From: an uncultured Streptomyces sp.
Lineage (GTDB): Bacteria > Actinomycetota > Actinomycetes > Streptomycetales > Streptomycetaceae
Assembly: GCF_947488945.1 (NCBI RefSeq)
Contig: NZ_CANLBS010000005.1
Span: forward strand, 248,001-312,000
DNA: 64,000 nucleotides
Direction of reading: 5' to 3'
Part shown: one piece after another, positions 38,970 to 46,401 of the stretch
Position numbering within the stretch: the first letter of the stretch is position 1
Layout: each line of letters begins with the position of its first letter
Made by a program: the position numbers and the translations under genes
The notes under the pieces: generated by a model
What the model saw: only the letters and a program-made list of their open reading frames with translations
Databases searched by the model: none
What the model was told of the DNA's origin: nothing

Positions 38970-39917
38970 ATGCGGGTCGTCATGTTCGGTTACCAGACCT
39001 GGGGGCACCGCACCCTGCAAGCCCTCCTGGACTCCGAGCACGACGTGGTCCTGGTCGTGACCCATCCCAAGAGCGAGCACGCGTACGAGAAGATCTGGAG
39101 CGACTCGGTGGCGGACCTCGCCGAGGCGCACGACGTGCCGGTGCTCATCCGCAACCGCCCCGACGACGAGGAGTTGTTCGAGCGCCTGAAGGCGGCCGAG
39201 CCGGACATCATCGTCGCCAACAACTGGCGCACCTGGATTCCGCCGCGCATCTTCGGCCTCCCCCGTCACGGCACCCTGAACGTGCACGACTCACTTCTGC
39301 CGAAGTACGCCGGATTCTCCCCGCTGATCTGGGCGCTGATCAACGGCGAGTCCGAAGTGGGTGTGACCGCCCACATGATGGACGACGAACTGGACGCCGG
39401 CGACATCGTCCGGCAGGAGTCGGTCCCGGTCGGCCCCAGGGACACCGCCACGGACCTCTTCCACAAGACGGTCGACCTGATCGCGCCCGTCACCGTCGGC
39501 GCGCTCGACCTCATCGCCTCCGGGCAGACGGAGTTCACCCCGCAGGACCGTTCGCAGGCCACGTTCTTCCACAAGCGCGCCGACGACGACATCCGCATCG
39601 ACTGGTCGTGGCCCGCCGAGGACCTCGAACGCCTGGTGCGCGCCCAGTCGGAGCCGTACCCGAGCGCCTACACCTTCCACAAGGGCAGGCGGCTGGAGGT
39701 GCTCGCCGCGGTGGTGTCGCAGAACCGCTACGGCGGCACGCCGGGCCGGATCTTCTACCGGGAGGGCGAGGGTGTGGTCATCGTCGCCGGAGCCGACGCC
39801 CGGACCGGCCGCAACCACGGCCTGGCCCTCACCCGCGTACGCACCGAGGACGGCCGGGAGTTGCCGGCCACGGAGTACTTCGCCTCCATGGGCGGCTACC
39901 TCACCGGCCGCGCCTGA
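38970..39917 (+). CDS. cchA: Formyltransferase CchA (hydroxyornithine N5-formylation)
   Basis: A 315-residue protein related to methionyl-tRNA formyltransferase. The catalytic set is N104, H106 (LNVHDSLLPKYAGFSP) and D145 (LDAGDI), followed by a C-terminal OB-like domain. Outside a translation locus and beside ornithine monooxygenase, it is expected to transfer the formyl group of 10-formyl-tetrahydrofolate to N5-hydroxyornithine for coelichelin. ATG has AAGGAGG 5 nt upstream. The transcript ends at an exceptionally stable hairpin. Confidence 0.93.
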   Translation: MRVVMFGYQTWGHRTLQALLDSEHDVVLVVTHPKSEHAYEKIWSDSVADLAEAHDVPVLIRNRPDDEELFERLKAAEPDIIVANNWRTWIPPRIFGLPRHGTLNVHDSLLPKYAGFSPLIWALINGESEVGVTAHMMDDELDAGDIVRQESVPVGPRDTATDLFHKTVDLIAPVTVGALDLIASGQTEFTPQDRSQATFFHKRADDDIRIDWSWPAEDLERLVRAQSEPYPSAYTFHKGRRLEVLAAVVSQNRYGGTPGRIFYREGEGVVIVAGADARTGRNHGLALTRVRTEDGRELPATEYFASMGGYLTGRA

Positions 39918-39970
39918 CGACCGCGGCGGGTCCGCACGACGGCGGCCCCACACGACGGCCGTTCCGCACG

Positions 39971-40016
39971 ACGGCGGCGGGGCGACGGTTCATGAGAACC
40001 GTCGCCCCGCCGCCGT
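39971..40016. terminator. Perfect 21-bp stem terminator between cchA and the OYE gene
   Basis: A 21-bp perfect stem (39971-39991 with 39996-40016) has a 4-nt ATGA loop between convergent genes. The left arm is preceded by two or three imperfect CGCACGACGGCGG repeats. It is a strong bidirectional terminator. Confidence 0.88.
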
Positions 40017-40031
40017 CAGGAACGGGTGGAC

Positions 40032-41135
40032 TCAGCCGGCCCGCAGGGCCGGGTAGTCGGTGTAGCCCTCGGCGCCCGACGCGTAGAGCAGTTCGGCGCG
40101 CAGCTCGTTCTCGGCGTGCCCGCCGCGCCAGCGCTCGACCAGGTCCGGGTTGGCGATGACCGCGCGGCCCACGGCGACGGCGTCGGCGTGCGTGGCCCCG
40201 ATCAGGTCGGCCGCCTCCTCGCGCGTGGTCACGGAGGAGAAGCCGCTGTTGGCGATCACCTTGCCGCCGAAGCGCCGGCGCAGCTCCTGGACCAGTTCGC
40301 CGGCCGGCTCCTTGTGCAGGACGGAGAGGTACGCGAGGCCCAGCGGTCGCAGGCGGTCGAGCAGATGACCGTACGTGGCCAGGACGTCGTCCCGGTCGGT
40401 TTCGAGGGCGTCCTGGATGTTGTGCTCCGGCGAGAGCCGCAGTCCGACCCGCCCGGCGCCCACGGCCTCCGCCACGGCGGTGACCACCTCGACGAGGAGC
40501 CGGGCCCGGTTCTCCGGGGAGCCGCCGTACTCGTCGGTGCGCCGGTTGGCGGCCGGGGAGAGGAACTCGTGCAGCAGGTATCCGTTGGCGCCGTGGACCT
40601 CCACGCCGTCCAGCCCGGCGTCGATCGCGCGACGGGCGGCGGCGACGAAGTCGTCCACCACCTCCTGCGCTTCCTTGACGGTCAGCGCCTCCGGCACCGG
40701 GTAGGGCTGCTTGCCCTTCTCGGTGTGGATCTCGCCCTCGATGGCTATCGCGCTGGGGGCGACGACACGGCGGCCGCCGTTGACGTCGGGGTGGGTGACC
40801 CGGCCGCCGTGCATGACCTGGAGCACGATCCGGCCGCCCTCCGCGTGCACGGCCCCGGCCACCCGGCGCCAGCCCTCCGCCTGCGCGTCGGTGACGATGC
40901 CCGGCTGTCCGACGAACGCCTGCGACTCGAAGCTGGGGTAGGTGCCCTCGGCGACGATGAGGCCGACACCCGCGCGCTGCCGGTAGTGCTCGACCACCAG
41001 AGCGCCCGGAATCCCGTCGGCGCCCGACCGCATCCGGGTCAGCGGCGCCATGACGACACGGTTGGCGAGGTCGATGTCCCCCAGGGACACCGGATCGAAC
41101 AGGGCGTTCCCGGAGACGGGCGACACGGCAGACAC
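40032..41135 (-). CDS. Old Yellow Enzyme family alkene reductase
   Basis: A 367-residue FMN (beta/alpha)8-barrel ene-reductase. Family motifs: MAPLTRMRSGADG at the N-terminus, LQVMHGGRVTHPD, EVHGANGYLLHEFLSPAANR, RTDEYGGSPENRARL and VAVGRAVIANPDL. It reduces activated C=C bonds of enones, nitro compounds or maleimides with NAD(P)H. GTG at 41135. It is divergent from the ArsR-type gene at 41254, with an inverted repeat between them, so it is probably induced by electrophiles through that regulator. Confidence 0.92.
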   Translation of the reverse strand: MSAVSPVSGNALFDPVSLGDIDLANRVVMAPLTRMRSGADGIPGALVVEHYRQRAGVGLIVAEGTYPSFESQAFVGQPGIVTDAQAEGWRRVAGAVHAEGGRIVLQVMHGGRVTHPDVNGGRRVVAPSAIAIEGEIHTEKGKQPYPVPEALTVKEAQEVVDDFVAAARRAIDAGLDGVEVHGANGYLLHEFLSPAANRRTDEYGGSPENRARLLVEVVTAVAEAVGAGRVGLRLSPEHNIQDALETDRDDVLATYGHLLDRLRPLGLAYLSVLHKEPAGELVQELRRRFGGKVIANSGFSSVTTREEAADLIGATHADAVAVGRAVIANPDLVERWRGGHAENELRAELLYASGAEGYTDYPALRAG

Positions 41136-41201
41136 AGGCGTGATTCCTTCCGACGAGGGAGATACCGGGACAAGAGGCCCACGGCTCGCTGTTCACGGTA
41201 A

Positions 41202-41229
41202 CCCATGTACACACCATCGCGAACATGGG
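41202..41229. promoter_or_regulatory. Inverted repeat operator between OYE and ArsR-type genes
   Basis: CCCATGT (41202-41208) and ACATGGG (41223-41229) form a perfect 7-bp inverted repeat with a 14-nt spacer in the divergent gap. It ends 24 nt before the regulator ATG and is a plausible binding site for it. Confidence 0.55.
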
Positions 41230-41253
41230 GCGGGCGGGCGGTACCCTGACCCC

Positions 41254-41634
41254 ATGGCCAGCCGTACATCCTCCCCGCTGATCCACCCGGACGAAGAGGA
41301 CTTCGACCTCTTCAGGATCATGAGCGCACTCACGGACCCCGTGCGGCTCGGCATCGTCACCACCCTGGCCTCGCAACCCGGCCTGGCCTGCAGCGGCTTC
41401 TACCAGGACGTCGGCGCCCGGTCGGCCCTCACCCGCCACTTCCGGATCCTGCGCGAGAGCGGCCTGATCCGGCAGCACGACGTCGGAACCCGCCGCATCA
41501 ACACCCTGCGCAAAGCGGAACTCGACCACCGCTTCCCCGGCCTGCTCGACCTGGTGATCCGCGAGGCGGCCGGACGGACGGCGCCCGCGGCGGACGCCCC
41601 CGCGGATCCGACGCCCGACCCGGCGGACGCCTGA
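41254..41634 (+). CDS. ArsR-type winged-helix regulator
   Basis: A 126-residue regulator. IMSALTDPVRLGIVTTLASQ, GARSALTRHFRILRESGLIR (recognition helix) and the wing HDVGTRRINTLRKAELDHR fit the ArsR fold. It lacks the paired metal-binding Cys of metal-sensing members; the single Cys (GLACSGFYQD) lies just before the recognition helix and might be redox- or electrophile-reactive. Divergent from the OYE reductase, which it likely represses. The C-terminal tail is Ala/Asp/Pro-rich. Confidence 0.85.
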   Translation: MASRTSSPLIHPDEEDFDLFRIMSALTDPVRLGIVTTLASQPGLACSGFYQDVGARSALTRHFRILRESGLIRQHDVGTRRINTLRKAELDHRFPGLLDLVIREAAGRTAPAADAPADPTPDPADA

Positions 41635-41702
41635 GGGCACCGCACTCCCCCACCGCGACCGCCCGTCCCGGCATCCGCGGCCCCGGCTATAGAGTCGCAA
41701 CC

Positions 41703-42467
41703 GTGAGCAGCGAGGATGCCGCCATCGAGGCGTTGGCCGTACTGGGCGATCCGGTGCGGCGAGGACTGTACCGGCACGTCAGCGGAGCCCCGGACGAGGT
41801 GGGGCGGGAGGCGGCCGCGGAGGCGGCCGGGATCTCCCGCCCGCTGGCCGCGTTCCATCTGGACAAGCTGGTCGAGGCCGGGCTGCTGGAGGTGCGCTTC
41901 CGCCGGCCCGCCGGTCGCGGCGGCCCGGGGGCCGGACGCCCCGCGAAGATGTACCGGCGCGCCGAGCGCGAGCACACGGTGTCCGTGCCGCCCCGTTCCT
42001 ACGACGCGGCCGGCCGGCTGCTCGCCGAGGTGGTCGAGCGGGCCGGCCTCGACCACGAGCTGCAGGCGGCGGCGCGGGCGGCCTGGAAGGCCGAGGCCGG
42101 CACCGGCGACGGCCCGGACGGCGAAGCCGACCCGGTCGAGGCCCTGCGGTCACGCGGTTACGAGCCGTTCCGCGACGGCGACGGAACGCTGCGGCTGAAC
42201 AACTGCCCCTTCCACACGCTGGCCGACCGGTTCCCCGCGCTGGTGTGCGGGATGAACCTCGCGGGGATCGAGGGGCTGCTGTCGGGGCTGCCCGAGGGCC
42301 GGAAGTGGCGGGCGGCCATGGACCCGCTCCCGCACGGCTGCTGCGTCGCCCTGACGGCCGCGCGGGACGGGACGGAGGAGGCGGGCAGGGCCGCAGAACC
42401 GGACCCGGAACACGAGCCCGACACCGGCTCCGACACCCATCGAGTCTCTAAAAATAAAATTCATTGA
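41703..42467 (+). CDS. HTH regulator with Cys-rich C-terminal domain, SufR-like
   Basis: A 254-residue protein. The N-terminal winged helix (residues 1-85) has LAVLGDPVRRGLYRHV and ISRPLAAFHLDKLVEAG. The C-terminal domain contains NNCPFHTLADRFPALVCGMN and, further on, PHGCC. The spacing of NCPFH, VCGMN and a last Cys resembles the Fe-S-binding region of SufR-type regulators, so a bound iron-sulfur cluster or metal is possible; this is inference. GTG start at 41703. The final codons (KNKIH) are unusually AT-rich because they overlap the promoter region of the next gene. Confidence 0.8.
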   Translation: MSSEDAAIEALAVLGDPVRRGLYRHVSGAPDEVGREAAAEAAGISRPLAAFHLDKLVEAGLLEVRFRRPAGRGGPGAGRPAKMYRRAEREHTVSVPPRSYDAAGRLLAEVVERAGLDHELQAAARAAWKAEAGTGDGPDGEADPVEALRSRGYEPFRDGDGTLRLNNCPFHTLADRFPALVCGMNLAGIEGLLSGLPEGRKWRAAMDPLPHGCCVALTAARDGTEEAGRAAEPDPEHEPDTGSDTHRVSKNKIH

Positions 42468-42474
42468 CTTTAGA
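42447..42474 (+). promoter_or_regulatory. AT-rich inverted repeat and promoter of the DUF3291 gene
   Basis: TCTAAA (42447-42452) and TTTAGA (42469-42474) are inverted around a 16-nt AT-rich spacer. The block overlaps the end of the upstream regulator gene and contains TTGACT (-35-like), placed so that transcription would begin near the GTG at 42500. It is a candidate autoregulated operator with a leaderless downstream transcript. Confidence 0.45.
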
Positions 42475-42499
42475 AGGCTCACCCGGGCATGCTGCCTCC

Positions 42500-42970
42500 G
42501 TGAACGCCTTCCACCTCGCCCAGGTCAACGTGGGCCGCCTCCTCGCCCCGCTCGACAGCCCCCTCGTCGCCGACTTCGTCGCACAGCTCCCGGAGATCAA
42601 CGCCCTCGCGGACGCCGCCCCCGGCTTCGTCTGGCGGATGGTCGACGGGGGCGGCGCCGACTCCACCGGCCTGCGCCCCGAGCGCGACGACGACCTGATG
42701 CTGATCAACTGCTCGGTCTGGGAATCGGTCGAGGCCCTGCGGGACTACACCTACCGGAGCGAGCATCTGAAGGTGCTGGCGCGCCGCCGCGAGTGGTTCG
42801 AGCGTCTCGCGGACTATCACCACGCGCTCTGGTGGGTCCCGGCCGGACACCTCCCGACCGTCGAAGAGGCGATGGACCGCGTCGCACTGATCCGCCAAGT
42901 CGGCGAAGGGCCCGAGGCGTTCACCTTCCGGGCGCCCCACCCGCCACCGGCCGCGTCACTGGCGACCTGA
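42500..42970 (+). CDS. DUF3291 domain protein
   Basis: A 156-residue protein with the DUF3291 pattern: FHLAQVNVGRLLAPLDSPLV, APGFVWRM, INCSVWESVEALRDYTYRSE and WFERLADYHHALWWVPAGHL. These proteins resemble dimeric alpha/beta-barrel monooxygenases (ABM-like), but no reaction is established. The GTG at 42500 has no ribosome binding site, which fits a leaderless transcript. It is probably co-regulated by the Cys-rich HTH protein encoded just upstream. Confidence 0.82.
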   Translation: MNAFHLAQVNVGRLLAPLDSPLVADFVAQLPEINALADAAPGFVWRMVDGGGADSTGLRPERDDDLMLINCSVWESVEALRDYTYRSEHLKVLARRREWFERLADYHHALWWVPAGHLPTVEEAMDRVALIRQVGEGPEAFTFRAPHPPPAASLAT

Positions 42971-43196
42971 GCCGCCCCCGCCCCCTGCCCGGCACCACCG
43001 GCCGGGGGCGCGCCGCTGCCCCCGGAACGCCTTCGCACCGTTGAAAGCGTAATAGGTGACGATTCATACGCATGACGCAAAAAGGCCCACGAATATGAGC
43101 ATTTGATACATGCGGCACGCGCGCCCATAGTGGTGGTGATGCCCCGGTTCGCTCTACTGACGCATGTCCGGGGCGCGGGACGACCGAGGAGGAACA

Positions 43197-43925
43197 TTGA
43201 GTGACTTCGACGGTGCCGCTCGTACGGATGACGACACAGCCGCAGCGGCGAAGCAGACAGCGAGGGACAAGGCCGGCGAAGGCGTCGGACTGACGGGTGA
43301 GAAAACGTCCGAGGTCACCGACACCACCAGGGAACGCGCGGGACAGGTGGCCGGCGAAGCCGCCGCCAAAGCCCGGGACGTGACCGCCGAACTGCGCGGG
43401 CAGGTGGAGGAGCAGGCCCGGACCCAGACGCAGCGACTGGCCCGGAGCGTGCGCCAACTCGCGGACGACATGGCCGACATGGGAGAGAACGGCCGCGACG
43501 GCTCGCCCGCCGCGCACACCGTCAGGCAGGTCGCCGATCGTGGCCGGGGCGTGGCGACCAGGCTGGAGGAACGGGGCCCGCAGGGACTCGTCAGCGACCT
43601 CCAGGACTTCGCGCGACGCCGCCCGGGCGTGTTTCTGGCAGGCGCCGCTCTGGCGGGCTTCGCGACCGCCCGGCTGGCCAAGGGCGCCAAGTCCGCGGAG
43701 GACGGAACGACGTCGGGCGGGCGTGCGGAGCGCCCGGGGGCCCGCGGCATCGACGGCGGCAGCCCCGCCGCGATCACCCGGGACCGGGAGTACGGAGCCG
43801 ATGAGGCCCCCGAGGCCGCGGGGCGGCTGCGGCCCACGACGCCGTCCTACGGCGGTGCCGTCTCGCCCTCCGGTCCGCTGCCGGTGACGGACCCGTACCC
43901 CGACCCCGATCCGAAACCGCTGTAA
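43197..43925 (+). CDS. Helical stress-type protein with C-terminal hydrophobic segment
   Basis: A 242-residue protein, Ala/Arg/Asp/Glu-rich. Long amphipathic helices (KQTARDKAGEGVG, RERAGQVAGEAAAKARDVT) resemble LEA-like or apolipoprotein-like stress proteins. A short hydrophobic stretch follows (VFLAGAALAGFATARLAKGA, about residues 145-160), then a Pro-rich disordered tail. TTG at 43197 is the likely start because GAGGAGGAA lies directly upstream; the in-frame ATG at 43164 has none. First gene of a four-gene membrane-stress group. The relatively AT-rich 42971-43196 gap probably holds its promoter. Confidence 0.75.
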   Translation: MSDFDGAARTDDDTAAAAKQTARDKAGEGVGLTGEKTSEVTDTTRERAGQVAGEAAAKARDVTAELRGQVEEQARTQTQRLARSVRQLADDMADMGENGRDGSPAAHTVRQVADRGRGVATRLEERGPQGLVSDLQDFARRRPGVFLAGAALAGFATARLAKGAKSAEDGTTSGGRAERPGARGIDGGSPAAITRDREYGADEAPEAAGRLRPTTPSYGGAVSPSGPLPVTDPYPDPDPKPL

Positions 43926-43937
43926 GGGGGCCATGAC

Positions 43938-44426
43938 GTGGCCATCACCTCTTCGCACGACGCCACCACCGCCAGCCGGGGCGACGACCGGCGCGGCGAG
44001 ACCCGGTACGCCTCTCACGCCGGCGACCCGCGAACCACCCCCGCCCCGTCCGACCCCTCCGTCGGCGAACTGGTGGGAGAGATCAGCAACGACCTCACCC
44101 GGCTCGTCCGCGGCGAGATCGAGCTGGCGAAGGCCGAGATCAAGCAGGAGGCGACCAAGGCGGGCAAGGCCGCGGGCATGCTCGCGGGTGCCGGATACGC
44201 GGGCCACCTGTTCCTGCTGATGGGCAGCCTGGCAGCCGTCTTCGGACTGGCGCACTGGGTCGGCCTCGCCTGGGCCGCGCTCATCGTGACCGGCGTCTGG
44301 GCACTGGTGGGCGCCGTCCTGTTCGTGACCGGCCGCAAGCGACTGCGTGCCGTGCAGGTCACACCCGAACGCACCGCGGAAACCCTCAAGGAGGATGCCC
44401 GATGGGCACGGAACCGGACGAACTGA
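43938..44426 (+). CDS. Phage holin superfamily III-type membrane protein
   Basis: A 162-residue protein. SVGELVGEISNDLTRLVRGE and IELAKAEIKQEATKAGKAAG form the amphipathic region, followed by two transmembrane helices (GHLFLLMGSLAAVFGLAHWV, WAALIVTGVWALVGAVLFVT). This is the actinobacterial holin-family/DUF1469 pattern, usually found with DUF3618 proteins as here; a role in lysis is not implied. GTG start at 43938 with GGGGG upstream. It overlaps the next gene by 25 nt. Confidence 0.85.
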   Translation: MAITSSHDATTASRGDDRRGETRYASHAGDPRTTPAPSDPSVGELVGEISNDLTRLVRGEIELAKAEIKQEATKAGKAAGMLAGAGYAGHLFLLMGSLAAVFGLAHWVGLAWAALIVTGVWALVGAVLFVTGRKRLRAVQVTPERTAETLKEDARWARNRTN

Positions 44427-45088
44427 AGGCCGAGGTGGAGGGCACCCGGGCACGGCTGGCACACGACGTCGACCGTCTCGCGGACAAGGTCGCTCCCGGC
44501 AAAGTGGCCAGGCGCAAGGCGGGTGCGGCGCAGCACCGGTTGACGGGTCTCAAGGAACGGGTGATGGGCGTGACGGACGGCACTCCGACCGCACGGGCCG
44601 GGCAGAAGGCGCAGGATCTCGCGGGGAGCGCGGGCGACGCCGCCGGGCAGGCCGGTGACGCGGCCCGGCAGACGGCCGACCAGGTCGGACAGGCGGTGCG
44701 CGAGGCGCCGGCGCAGTTGACCCGCCAGACGCAGGGCAGCCCGCTGGCCGCCGGGGTCATCGCCTTCGGTGCCGGAATGCTGGCCGCCGCACTGCTGCCG
44801 GCGTCCGAGGCCGAAGAACGGGCCGGCGCCAAGCTGCGCGAGCACTCGGACGAACTGCTCGGACCGGCCAGGCAGACGGCGCAGGACGCCGCGCAGGAGA
44901 TCAAGGAAGGCATGCGGGAGCCGGCCACGGACGCCGTGGAGTCGGTGAAGAGCACGGCGCAGGAAGCCGCCCGGGCCACCGGCCGGCAGGTGCAGGACTC
45001 CGGTCGTGACGCGGCTTCGGGCCTGCGTGACGTCGGCCGGGACGCCGTCCAGGAGACGCGCGATCAGGCGGGCAGCCGCCCGCGCTGA
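44402..45088 (+). CDS. DUF3618 domain protein
   Basis: A 228-residue protein. The N-terminus ELKAEVEGTRARLAHDVDRL is the DUF3618 signature. Ala/Gln/Asp-rich amphipathic repeats follow (AGDAAGQAGDAARQTADQVG), then one hydrophobic helix (LAAGVIAFGAGMLAAALLPA) and a long charged helical tail. It overlaps the end of the holin-family gene (ATG at 44402, GGAGG upstream) and is translationally coupled to it. Probably membrane associated under cell-envelope stress; its biochemical role is unknown. Confidence 0.87.
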   Translation: MGTEPDELKAEVEGTRARLAHDVDRLADKVAPGKVARRKAGAAQHRLTGLKERVMGVTDGTPTARAGQKAQDLAGSAGDAAGQAGDAARQTADQVGQAVREAPAQLTRQTQGSPLAAGVIAFGAGMLAAALLPASEAEERAGAKLREHSDELLGPARQTAQDAAQEIKEGMREPATDAVESVKSTAQEAARATGRQVQDSGRDAASGLRDVGRDAVQETRDQAGSRPR

Positions 45089-45205
45089 TCCGCACACCCC
45101 CGGATCCGACGGGCCACGGGTCCCGGGTCCGGGGGCGCGCCGACTCTCCGGTGCCGTACGGCGGGGCGAGCCGCCCCGCGCAGTCTCACCCGTGTGAGGT
45201 GGCCG

Positions 45206-46300
45206 ATGAACCAGCCGATCAACCAAGCCGACAAACCTCCCGACTCCCCCACCCGCATCAGCAAAAGCTCCTGGGCGCAGGTGCTGAAGCGGACCTTGAA
45301 GGAGTTCAAACGCGACGAACTGACGGACCGGGCGGCGGGGCTGACCTATTACGCCATCCTGGCCCTGTTTCCCGCGCTGCTGGTGCTGGTGGCGCTGCTG
45401 GGCATCGCGGGCGACTCGGCCACCCAGACGGTCCTGGACAACATCCAGAAGCTCGCGCCCGGTTCGGCCCGGGACGTGATCACCAACGCGGTGACGCAAC
45501 TGCAGTCCAGCGGCGGGACCAGTTCCGTGCTCGCGATCGTCGGCCTGCTGGGTGCCCTGTGGTCCGCCTCCGGGTACATCGCCGCATTCATCCGCGCCTC
45601 GAACGTCGTCTACGACGTGCCGGAGGGCCGTCCGGCGTGGAAAGTCCTGCCGGTCCGGGTGGGCCTGACCCTGGCACTCATGATCATGGCGTGCGTGAGT
45701 GCGCTGATCGTCGTGCTCACGGGCGGCATCGCCCGGCAGGTGGGTACGGCCCTGGGCGTCGGCGACACCGCCATGACCGTCTGGTCCTACGCCAAGTGGC
45801 CCGTCCTGGTGGTACTGGTGGCCGCCATGCTGGCGCTCCTGTACTGGGCGGCGCCGAACGCCAAGGGGCGGGGATTCAAGTTCATCTCCCTCGGCAGTCT
45901 CCTGGCCCTGGTGATATGGCTGGTCGCGTCGGCCGCCTTCGCCTTCTACGTCGCCAACTTCGGTTCGTACAACAAGACGTACGGAACCCTCGCCGGGATC
46001 ATCATCTTCCTGGTCTGGCTCTGGATCACCAATCTGGCGATCCTCCTGGGGCTGGAGTTCGACGCGGAGATGGAACGCGAACGAGCCGTCGTCAGCGGCC
46101 GTCCGCCGGACGAGGAGCCGTACGCGCAACCTCGTGACACCCGCAAGTGGACACAGGAGGAACGCCGCGCCGCCGGGTACGGTGACCCGCCCTCCGAACC
46201 CGGGGCCGGACCGGACGCTCCGGCCGACCGGGAGGCACCGCCCGGTGAGGGGCCGCCCGATGAGGCAGCGCCCGGTGAGGGGCCGCGGCGGGACGGCTGA
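45206..46300 (+). CDS. YihY/BrkB family inner membrane protein
   Basis: A 364-residue protein with six transmembrane helices. The family hallmark FKRDELTDRAAGLTYYAILA stands at about residues 36-55, followed by FPALLVLVALLGI, LLGALWSASGYIAAFIRASN, YWAAPNAKGRGFKF and GIIIFLVWLWITNLAILLG. The 70-residue cytoplasmic tail is Pro/Glu/Gly-rich. The start is ATG at 45206 with GAGGTGG 3 nt away; an upstream GTG is unlikely. Last gene of the stress group. YihY/BrkB proteins are predicted transporters without a settled substrate. Confidence 0.9.
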   Translation: MNQPINQADKPPDSPTRISKSSWAQVLKRTLKEFKRDELTDRAAGLTYYAILALFPALLVLVALLGIAGDSATQTVLDNIQKLAPGSARDVITNAVTQLQSSGGTSSVLAIVGLLGALWSASGYIAAFIRASNVVYDVPEGRPAWKVLPVRVGLTLALMIMACVSALIVVLTGGIARQVGTALGVGDTAMTVWSYAKWPVLVVLVAAMLALLYWAAPNAKGRGFKFISLGSLLALVIWLVASAAFAFYVANFGSYNKTYGTLAGIIIFLVWLWITNLAILLGLEFDAEMERERAVVSGRPPDEEPYAQPRDTRKWTQEERRAAGYGDPPSEPGAGPDAPADREAPPGEGPPDEAAPGEGPRRDG

Positions 46301-46310
46301 GGAGCGCGGT

Positions 46311-46356
46311 GGCCCGGCTCCGCACACACCACAGCGGCTGTGCGCGGAGCCGGGCC
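46311..46356. terminator. Hairpin between convergent genes
   Basis: GGCCCGGCTCCGC (46311-46323) pairs with its complement at 46344-46356, a 13-bp stem between the YihY gene and the convergent SPL gene. Confidence 0.75.
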
Positions 46357-46401
46357 GCCCCGTGCCACCGCGGCCGGCCGGTGGCGTCCGGCTCAGGACG
46401 C

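Noticed and set aside
43164..43196. ATG at 43164 as start of the helical stress protein
   Set aside because: No ribosome binding site precedes it, while GAGGAGGAA precedes the in-frame TTG at 43197.
43938..44426. Holin-family protein as a sign of a prophage
   Set aside because: No other phage gene is near, and this holin-type family is a normal companion of DUF3618 proteins in actinobacteria.
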